A DNA stretch of 64,000 bases from NCBI GenBank assembly GCA_016218825.1, contig JACRCV010000051.1:1-64000 (forward strand), in the 5' to 3' direction. The notes under the pieces are model-generated. The model was not told the DNA's origin. It did not search any database and was given only the letters and a program-made list of their open reading frames with translations. The stretch comes from Deltaproteobacteria bacterium (GTDB taxonomy: Bacteria; Myxococcota; XYA12-FULL-58-9). Below, one piece after another: positions 58,202 to 64,000 of the stretch. Numbering within the stretch: the stretch's first letter is position 1; every line of letters begins with the position of its first letter. The translations under genes were made by a program, and so were the position numbers.

Positions 58202-59500
58202 ATGTCCATTCTCAGCTCGATGTATGCAGCCGCCGCCGGCCTCGGCGCTCACGGTAACGCCATCGGCGTGGTCAGCGACAACATCGCCAACGTCGACACC
58301 ATCGGCTTCAAGGCGTCGCGCGGCCGCTTCGAAGACGTCCTAGGCAGCACCGTCGCCTCGGGCCTGCTCGCGAACGTTCCCGGCCAGGGCTCCCGACTCG
58401 CCGGGGTCGACGCGATGTTCCGGCAGGGCGCCCTGCTCAGCACCGGGGTCGCGACCGACCTGGCGATCGAGGGCAACGGCTTCTTCATGGTGCGCGGTGA
58501 CTTCCAGGGCGTCGACGGCTCGTTCTTCACCCGCGACGGTCAGTTCCACCTCGACGCCAACGGCCATCTGGTGAACCCACACGGGCTGGACGTCCAGGGC
58601 TATCTCGCCGATGCGCAGGGCAACCTGGGCGCGGCGCTCACCGACGTCATCATCCCGCCGACCGCCAACGTGCCGCCGCGCGCGACGACGCGCACCGACA
58701 TCGTCGTCAACCTCGACGCCGCCAGCGTCATTCCGCCGGCGTTCGATCCCTTGAATCCGAGCACCACGTCGAACTTCTCATCGTCGGTGACGGTGTACGA
58801 CTCGCTCGGCGCGGCGCACAACGTCGACGTCTACTTCCGGCAAGCCGCACCCGGCAGCTGGGAGTGGCACGCGCTCGTGGACGGCGGCGAGCTCACCGGC
58901 GGCACCGCCGGAGTCGCGACCGAGATCGCCAACGGCACCCTGACCTACACCACCGACGGACGGCTGGACACCGAGGCCATCGGCGCCTCGACCGCCGACT
59001 TCATCGGCGCCACCCCCGGCCAGGTCATCACCTTCGACTTCGGCGACGCCATCACCACCGACGGCGGCACCGGCATGCTCGGCTCCACGGCCTACGCGGC
59101 GCCGTCGACGTTGACCGCGTTGACCCAGGACGGCTACGCCTCCGGCTCCCTCGCCGGCATCACCGTCGCCGAAGACGGCAGAGTCACGGGCGCGTTCACC
59201 AATGGCGAGCGGCGACTCTTGGGCCAGGTGGCGTTGGCGACGTTCCGCAACCAGAACGGGCTGCTGCGCGCCGGCGCCGGGATGTACGTGAGCTCCGATG
59301 CCTCCGGACAGGCGCTGGTCGGCAGCGCCGGCAGCGGCGGCCGCGGCAACATCAGCGCCGGCTCGCTGGAGCAGTCCACGGTGGACCTGGCGCAGGAGTT
59401 CGTGAACCTGATCGCCTACCAGCGCGGCTTCCAGGCCAACTCCAAGGCGGTGCGCACCGCCGACGACATGCTGAGCGAGCTGGTGTCGATGACCAGGTAG
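58202..59500 (+). CDS. flgE: Flagellar hook protein FlgE
   Basis: 432 residues. N-terminal MYAAAAGLGAHGNAIGVVSD-type helix with NIANVDTIGFKASR, the LAIEGNGFFMVRGD motif, a D1-like core, and the C-terminal SLEQSTVDLAQEFVNLIAYQ followed by RGFQANSKAVRTADDML. Builds the hook. GAGGAG precedes the ATG. A 69-bp gap after flgD is the only sizeable gap in the operon. Confidence 0.97.
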   Translation: MSILSSMYAAAAGLGAHGNAIGVVSDNIANVDTIGFKASRGRFEDVLGSTVASGLLANVPGQGSRLAGVDAMFRQGALLSTGVATDLAIEGNGFFMVRGDFQGVDGSFFTRDGQFHLDANGHLVNPHGLDVQGYLADAQGNLGAALTDVIIPPTANVPPRATTRTDIVVNLDAASVIPPAFDPLNPSTTSNFSSSVTVYDSLGAAHNVDVYFRQAAPGSWEWHALVDGGELTGGTAGVATEIANGTLTYTTDGRLDTEAIGASTADFIGATPGQVITFDFGDAITTDGGTGMLGSTAYAAPSTLTALTQDGYASGSLAGITVAEDGRVTGAFTNGERRLLGQVALATFRNQNGLLRAGAGMYVSSDASGQALVGSAGSGGRGNISAGSLEQSTVDLAQEFVNLIAYQRGFQANSKAVRTADDMLSELVSMTR

Positions 59501-59538
59501 AACCGCGCCGCCCGTCGGGCGGCGGGGCGCCTTTCCCC

Positions 59539-60849
59539 ATGCGGTTGAGCTGGCACGACGGCGCGGCGTATCTCGAGCCCGACCCCAAGGACGCGACCTT
59601 GCGGCAGGGCTCGGTGATGGTCGTCGACGACAACGCCGTGGTCGTCAAGGTCATGGCGCTGCAGCTCGAGGACTGGGGTTACGCCGTGACCCGGGCCCAC
59701 GGGGCCGAGGCGGCGCTCTTGCACTTCGACCCCAACGCCACCGAGGCGGTGGTCACGAACCTGAGCCTCGCGGGGCTGGGCGGGCTGGGGCTGCTCACCG
59801 AAGTTCACCGCCGCGCCGTGCACGTGCCGGTGATCGTGTTGGTGTCACGCCTCGAATCCGCCGAGGTGCTGGCGGCCATGCGCCGGGGCGCCTTCGACTG
59901 CATCGTGCTCGAGGAGGTACCGATCGTCCGCCAGGTGCTGGTCGGCGAGCCGCCCGCCGACGCCGTCGATCCCTTTCGGGCGGCAGTGACCCGCGCCGTG
60001 AACCACTCCCGCCTCGTGAGCTACGGCAACCTGCTGAACGCGCAGCTATCGCGCTCGAACGCGGAGCTCAAGGCGGAGCAGCGCCGGCTCACCGAGACCC
60101 TCGAGACCCTCAAACAGACCCAGGCGTCGCTGGTCCAGGCCGAGAAGGCCGCCGGGCTCGTGGCCGCCACCCATGGGGTCGCGAACGCCATCAAGACCCC
60201 ACTCGCGGTGTTGGACGCGGGCCTCGGCCTGCTGCGCGAGTGGGTCACCGCGGTCCTGGCCGGCCGCGAGCCGCCGCCGGCGGTGACCGACGACCTGCCG
60301 TCGATCCTCGAGGACATCGACACCAACCTCGAGCGCATCAGCGACACCGTCGAGGGCATGCACCGCCTCGCCAAGACCGGCGCCGTCTACCTCAAGAAGG
60401 TGGAGCTGACCGAGGTCGCGAAGGCGGTCGTGCTCGAACAGCAGTCGAGAGCCCCGGACGGGGTCGAGCTCCGGCTCAGCACCTCCAAGACGCCGCCGGC
60501 CCGCGCCAACCCCGAGATGGTGGCCGAGGTCCTCCGGGCCCTGGTCGAAAACGGCCTCGAGGCCTGCGGCGACGCCGGGCGGCGCGGTTCGGTCACGGTG
60601 CGCCTGTTCGCCGCCGACGGCCGGCCGTCGATCGAAGTGAAGGACGACGGCGAAGGCATCCCGGAGGAGGACCGCGAGCGGGTGTTCGACCCGTTCTTCA
60701 CCACGCGCGGCAAGCGCCACGCCAAGGGTCTCGGGCTGACGCTGGCCCGCGAGCTCGCGACCCGGATGCACGGCAGTCTGGCGCTCGTGAGCGCGGCCGG
60801 ATGCGGCACCACGGTCACCGTCGCCCTCGAGCCCTGGCGCCCCGACTGA
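59539..60849 (+). CDS. Receiver-histidine pseudokinase in the flagellar operon
   Basis: 436 residues. N-terminal receiver fold (VMVVDDNAVVVKVM) whose phosphoacceptor position is Asn74 (AVVTNLSLAGLGG), and the usual Lys is absent (VLEEVP). A coiled coil (about 165-205) leads to a HisKA-like helix reading GVANAIKTPLAVL, where the catalytic His is Asn216. The ATP-binding domain is intact: N-box Asn338, DDGEGI (369-374), FDPFFTT and KGLGL (396-400). It is therefore probably unable to carry out normal phosphotransfer but able to bind ATP. Co-transcribed after flgE, so a checkpoint or scaffold role in flagellar control is inferred. ATG 59539 lacks a strong ribosome-binding site. Confidence 0.85.
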   Translation: MRLSWHDGAAYLEPDPKDATLRQGSVMVVDDNAVVVKVMALQLEDWGYAVTRAHGAEAALLHFDPNATEAVVTNLSLAGLGGLGLLTEVHRRAVHVPVIVLVSRLESAEVLAAMRRGAFDCIVLEEVPIVRQVLVGEPPADAVDPFRAAVTRAVNHSRLVSYGNLLNAQLSRSNAELKAEQRRLTETLETLKQTQASLVQAEKAAGLVAATHGVANAIKTPLAVLDAGLGLLREWVTAVLAGREPPPAVTDDLPSILEDIDTNLERISDTVEGMHRLAKTGAVYLKKVELTEVAKAVVLEQQSRAPDGVELRLSTSKTPPARANPEMVAEVLRALVENGLEACGDAGRRGSVTVRLFAADGRPSIEVKDDGEGIPEEDRERVFDPFFTTRGKRHAKGLGLTLARELATRMHGSLALVSAAGCGTTVTVALEPWRPD

Positions 60850-60854
60850 GCCGC

Positions 60855-61640
60855 TCAGTCTCCGGCGGGACGAGGTTTGGGCGCCTCGAGGACGAAGTCG
60901 ACGCGGCGGTTCGCGGCGCGCCCGGCCACGGTGGCGTTGGACGCCACCGGGTGAAACGAGGCATAGCCGGCGGCCGAGAGCTCGGTCGCCGGGAACGCGA
61001 ACTCCTCGAGCAGGTAACGCACCACCCGCACCGCGCGCGCCGTGGACAGCTCCCAGTTGTTCCGGAACTTGCCGACCCGAGACGGCTGGTCGTCGGTGTG
61101 CCCTTCGACCCGGAGCGCGCACCCGGCGCTCATCAGCTCTTCGGCGAGGAGGTTCAAGGTCGGCAGGGACTCGGCGCGGATCTCGGCCTCGCCGGGGTTG
61201 AAGAACGCGGCCGCCGCGAGGCTGACGATGATGTGCTCCCGCAGCACCCGGACCGACACCTTGTCCTGCAGGCCTTTGACGTCGGCGTAGCGCTGCAGCT
61301 GGCGGGCGAGCTTCTTGACCTGCTTGGAGTTGGCCTCCGCGGCGCCCGCGGTGGTGTTGCCTTGCGGCAGCCCGGGGACGACCTTCTTGTCGGGCAGCGT
61401 CAGGTCCTTGATAGAGGTCGGGCCGCTCGTCGGGTATCCGAGGACCGGCTTGTCCTGGCGGAAGAACTCGAGGTTGAAGGCGGCGCGGGTCGAGAACACC
61501 ATCTTGCCGGCCTTGCGGGCGTCGACCGTCGAGATCGCGTAGAGCGAGGTGAAGAACGCGAACAGCAGCGTGATGAAATCGGCGTACGACACCAGCCAGC
61601 GCTCGTTGTTGACGTGCTCTTCGGGTTTGCGGCGACGCAC
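60855..61640 (-). CDS. motB: Flagellar stator protein MotB
   Basis: 261 residues. GTG 61640 start gives the family N-terminus RRRKPEEHVNNERWLVSYAD, with the proton-binding Asp in SYADFITLLFAFF (single membrane helix). A linker/plug region and the OmpA-like peptidoglycan-binding domain follow (LRVEGHTDDQPSRVGKF; NWELSTARAVRVVRYLLEEF; ANRRVDFVL). It starts seven bases after motA. It converges on the pseudokinase gene, with 5 bp between the ends. Confidence 0.96.
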   Translation of the reverse strand: MRRRKPEEHVNNERWLVSYADFITLLFAFFTSLYAISTVDARKAGKMVFSTRAAFNLEFFRQDKPVLGYPTSGPTSIKDLTLPDKKVVPGLPQGNTTAGAAEANSKQVKKLARQLQRYADVKGLQDKVSVRVLREHIIVSLAAAAFFNPGEAEIRAESLPTLNLLAEELMSAGCALRVEGHTDDQPSRVGKFRNNWELSTARAVRVVRYLLEEFAFPATELSAAGYASFHPVASNATVAGRAANRRVDFVLEAPKPRPAGD

Positions 61641-61647
61641 GATCGCC

Positions 61648-62445
61648 TCACGCCGCCTGACGGCGGCGCTCGGCGGCGCCCTTGTCGGCCGCGCCGGCGC
61701 CCTGCAACCCACACAGGCCGTTGAGCTTCTCTTCGATGATCCTCGGGTTCTCGCCGTCGACGATGGCGGCAACACCGTTGAGGATGACCTCGTAGCGCAG
61801 CATCGCCCGTTGATGGCGGGCTTTGAGCTTGCCGGAGATCGGCAGGAACAAAACGTTGGCGCTGCCGACCCCGTACACCGTCGCGACGAAAGCCACGGCG
61901 ATACCGTGCCCGAGCTTCTCGGGCTCGGTGAGGTTCTGCATCACCTGGATCAGTCCGAGCACCGCGCCGAGGATGCCGATGGTCGGAGCGTAGCCGCCGG
62001 CGGCCTCGAACACCTTCGAGCCGGCCTCGCCCTCGCCCTCGAGGAACTGCATCTCGCCCTCCATCGCCTCGCGCACCACCCGAGAGTCGGAGCCGTCGAC
62101 GGCCAGGTTCAACGCCTTCTTGAGGAAGGGATCGGTGATCAGGACGGCGTCGCCTTCCAGCGACACGACCCCGTCGCGACGGGCCTTCTGGGCGAAACCC
62201 ACCAGGCTCTTGACCAACTCCGCCAGGTCCAGCTTGGGCTCGAACACCACCGAGGCCAGCCCTTTGCCGGCCCGCTTCAGCGCCGGCACCGGAAAGGTCA
62301 GGAACACGGCGCCGATGGTGCCGCCGAAGACGATGATGGCGGCGGTGGGTTGCGTGATCCAGAGGATCTTGCCGCCCTCCATCAAGAACCCGCCGAAGAT
62401 AGCCGACAACGCCAGCGCCACGCCGACGACACTCGCGGCATCCAT
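61648..62445 (-). CDS. motA: Flagellar stator protein MotA
   Basis: 265 residues, four membrane segments: near 5-22, 30-50, GGYAPTIGILGAVLGLIQVM (about 148-167) and IAVAFVATVYGVGSANVLFLPI (about 182-203). The cytoplasmic loop between helices 2 and 3 carries the charged residues that touch FliG. Forms the proton channel with MotB. The ribosome-binding site lies inside the end of flbD. Confidence 0.96.
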   Translation of the reverse strand: MDAASVVGVALALSAIFGGFLMEGGKILWITQPTAAIIVFGGTIGAVFLTFPVPALKRAGKGLASVVFEPKLDLAELVKSLVGFAQKARRDGVVSLEGDAVLITDPFLKKALNLAVDGSDSRVVREAMEGEMQFLEGEGEAGSKVFEAAGGYAPTIGILGAVLGLIQVMQNLTEPEKLGHGIAVAFVATVYGVGSANVLFLPISGKLKARHQRAMLRYEVILNGVAAIVDGENPRIIEEKLNGLCGLQGAGAADKGAAERRRQAA

Positions 62446-62447
62446 GG

Positions 62448-62681
62448 TCAGACCTCCGGTTTGTCGACCCGTTCAGACAGCGGCGGCACCACATGCGGGA
62501 CGACATTGATCCGCCGCCAAAAGCTCACGACCAGCTCGATGACCTGGGCCGGGGTTTCGCGCACCAAGAGCTTCTCACCGCCGAACAGAGTGAGGAGCGT
62601 GTCCGGAGTCGCCTCGACCGTGACGATGTGCGCCGCGTTGACGATGACCTCTTGATGATTCAGTCGGGTCAGTTGGACCAT
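62448..62681 (-). CDS. flbD: FlbD/SwrD-like small flagellar protein
   Basis: 77 residues. MVQLTRLNHQEVIVNAAHIV, EATPDTLLTLFGGEKLLVRE and VIELVVSFWRRI match the small FlbD/SwrD family found next to motA in many flagellar operons (not the Caulobacter regulator also called FlbD). SwrD is reported to promote stator function. ATG 62681 follows AGGTGG. First gene of the flbD-motA-motB unit. Confidence 0.9.
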   Translation of the reverse strand: MVQLTRLNHQEVIVNAAHIVTVEATPDTLLTLFGGEKLLVRETPAQVIELVVSFWRRINVVPHVVPPLSERVDKPEV

Positions 62682-62768
62682 GTGCCCACCTGGCCGCCGC
62701 CATCGTCTGAGGCGGCGCCAAACTTGAGGTCGAGCACCGGCGCGACGCCGCCGGCAATCCACCCACGG

Positions 62769-62784
62769 TGTCAACGACTTGACG
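62769..62784. promoter_or_regulatory. CGTCAA-N4-TTGACG palindrome, site 3
   Basis: TGTCAACGACTTGACG (reverse strand CGTCAAGTCGTTGACA), one mismatch in the arms. It lies 118 bp upstream of the fliL -24 element and 88 bp upstream of flbD in the other direction, so one bound activator could serve both units. The rest of 62682-62930 shows no gene. Confidence 0.6.
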
Positions 62785-62901
62785 GCGACTGCAGGCCCTC
62801 TGACAGCGCGCCAGCCCTCGGCCGCGCCACCCTCCAGGCGAACCAGGCGGCTTCGCTCGCCTTTTCGGCCCACTCACGTATCGAGGCCGCCGGCCCGCCT
62901 T

Positions 62902-62917
62902 CGGCACGACTGTTGCT
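62902..62917 (+). promoter_or_regulatory. Sigma-54 promoter of fliL-fliM
   Basis: CGGCACGACTGTTGCT matches TGGCACG-N4-TTGCT at every consensus position except the first. The predicted transcription start is near 62928, three bases before the fliL ATG, the same near-leaderless geometry as the promoter at 48428. Confidence 0.8.
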
Positions 62918-62930
62918 CAGGGCACCGGCC

Positions 62931-63437
62931 ATGAATGACGCTACAAGTCAGACGCAAGCCCCCGACGCCGAGCAGTTGGACGTGCTGCCGAAGAAATCCC
63001 CCGCGCCGCTGATCATCGCCGGCCTCGGCGCCGTCGCCCTCGTGGTCGGCATCGTGCTGGCGCTTCGCAGCCCGGCGAGCGCCGAGGCCAGAGCCTCCGA
63101 GGCGCCGGTCCACGAAGGCGAAGCCGCCGGTCCGGTCGGCTCCATCGTCAACCTCGACTCGATGGTGGTGAACCTCAACGACGCCGAGGAGCTGCGCTAC
63201 CTGAAGTGCAGCGTCGCGGTGGAGCTCGAGAGCGCGAAGTCGGTGCCCCTCATCGAGAAGCAGACGGTCCGCATCCGGAACGGCTTGCTGCTCTACCTCT
63301 CGAACCTCCAGCTCGCCCAGACCGTCGGCACCGCGAACAAGGAGAAGATCCAGCTCGGCCTCAAGGACCGCTTGAGCGAGATGCTGGGCGCCCCGGTGGT
63401 CAAGACGGTCTACCTGACGGAGTTCGTGCTGCAATGA
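62931..63437 (+). CDS. fliL: Flagellar basal-body protein FliL
   Basis: 168 residues. Short cytoplasmic N-terminus, a single membrane helix (PLIIAGLGAVALVVGIVLAL, about 26-45), then the periplasmic FliL domain (NLDSMVVNLNDAEELRYLKCSVAVELE; DRLSEMLG; VYLTEFVLQ). It surrounds and supports the MotAB stator. GTG 62982 is an alternative start if the near-leaderless ATG is not used. Overlaps fliM by ATGA. Confidence 0.94.
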   Translation: MNDATSQTQAPDAEQLDVLPKKSPAPLIIAGLGAVALVVGIVLALRSPASAEARASEAPVHEGEAAGPVGSIVNLDSMVVNLNDAEELRYLKCSVAVELESAKSVPLIEKQTVRIRNGLLLYLSNLQLAQTVGTANKEKIQLGLKDRLSEMLGAPVVKTVYLTEFVLQ

Positions 63438-64000
63438 CGGCGCCCCTCCTCACCTCAGACGAGGTCCAGGCACTGCGCGAGCTCGCCGGCGGTCCGGCGC
63501 AGGTCGGCCCCGAGGACCTCGAGCTGGGTCGCAGCGACCGCACCCTGCGGCGGCACTCGGAGGCGCTGGAGCGCAAGCTGTTGGGCTTCGCGACCGCGGC
63601 CGGCCATCGGGTGGCGCGGCTGATGCGCTCCGGGTGCAAGACGACGCCCAACGCCGTCGACCTGTTGGGGCCGGAGATCGCCGCCGAGATCCTCGCCGCC
63701 CAGGCCGTCGTCACCGAGCTCCGCCTGCCGTCGCAGCAACCGCTCGGCTACCTCGGCCTAGACGTTCGGATGTGCGAGGCGATCATCGAACGGACCTTCG
63801 GCGCCCCGACCGCCAAGGCCGAGGCCGCCACGCCCCTGCCCGCGGCCGCCGACTCCACCCGTAAGATCACCCCCCTCGGCCAGGCCATCATCCAACCGAC
63901 CTTGCCCCTCTTGGCCGCCGACCTGGCGCGTGACCTGGGGGGGCGACACGGCCTGACTCTCAGCGTCGGCCCCACGCAGCCCGGCAGCGCCATCGTCCTC
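63434..64000 (+). CDS. fliM: Flagellar motor switch protein FliM (partial)
   Basis: 189 codons, cut by the window end; full FliM is about 330 residues. The N-terminus LLTSDEVQALREL resembles the FliM SQxEIDxLL element that binds CheY-P. The middle CheC-like domain follows (GPEIAAEILAAQAVVTELRL; LGLDVRMCEAIIERTFG; RKITPLGQAIIQPTL). Position after fliL agrees. The lack of a GGxxxx-type match in the middle domain is noted but not decisive. Confidence 0.88.
   Translation, partial: MTAPLLTSDEVQALRELAGGPAQVGPEDLELGRSDRTLRRHSEALERKLLGFATAAGHRVARLMRSGCKTTPNAVDLLGPEIAAEILAAQAVVTELRLPSQQPLGYLGLDVRMCEAIIERTFGAPTAKAEAATPLPAAADSTRKITPLGQAIIQPTLPLLAADLARDLGGRHGLTLSVGPTQPGSAIVL

Noticed and set aside
62682-62768. 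Possible leftward sigma-54 promoter for flbD-motA-motB.
   Set aside because: Minus-strand candidates keep GG/GC spacing but lack TGGCAC or TTGC; too weak to list.

Overview
This 64 kb stretch is very GC-rich (about 70 % by eye) and packed with genes. It looks like chromosome from a flagellated member of the Myxococcota or a neighbouring former-Deltaproteobacteria lineage. That placement is inferred from gene content: a MopE-type protein with CDGxDNDCDG repeats, an outer-membrane receptor preceded by a TonB-C-like domain, a lipoprotein ending in an AgmX/PglI-type domain, a receiver plus DUF4388 fusion, lidless Hsp70 paralogues, many HDOD proteins and a sigma-54 controlled flagellar cluster. 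No rRNA, tRNA, CRISPR array, transposase or phage gene was seen.

Layout. 0.1-5.8 kb holds a lidless Hsp70, a DedA membrane protein, adenylate kinase, ATP sulfurylase and a secreted FlgT-N-like protein. 6-25 kb is largely cell-envelope genes: a MopE/beta-helix surface protein, several lipoproteins and TPR proteins, a second lidless Hsp70, a receiver/DUF4388/J-like/TPR fusion, a porin, a TonB-C plus TonB-dependent receptor locus broken by one in-frame TAG, a branched-chain aminotransferase and a DUF2279 protein. 25-34 kb holds a tandem LOG-domain protein, an OsmC-like protein, an AI-2E family permease, a zincin-like protein, three Crp/Fnr regulators around a Crp-like palindrome, and an NCS2-like permease.

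34-46.8 kb is a dense signalling island: four HDOD proteins, receiver proteins and three histidine-kinase-type proteins. Several members have lost catalytic residues. 46.9-64 kb starts with an NtrC-type sigma-54 activator and continues into one long flagellar operon with many ATGA or TGATG overlaps (TPR protein, flgB, flgC, fliE, fliF, fliG, fliH, fliI, fliJ, MotE-like, fliK, flgD, flgE, pseudokinase). Then come flbD-motA-motB on the opposite strand and fliL-fliM, which runs off the window.

How the genes may work together. Good -24/-12 promoters sit directly in front of the first flagellar operon and of fliL. A 16-bp palindrome (CGTCAA-N4-TTGACG) lies 75-120 bp upstream of each and in front of an HDOD gene. 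The simplest model is that the NtrC-type activator at 46939 binds these sites, and that the HDOD/kinase island and the operon-embedded pseudokinase feed signals into motility. A second genome-level feature is a GC-rich interspersed repeat of about 80 bp with two hairpins. It occurs between genes and has also invaded the 5' end of one lipoprotein gene and the 3' end of the aminotransferase gene.
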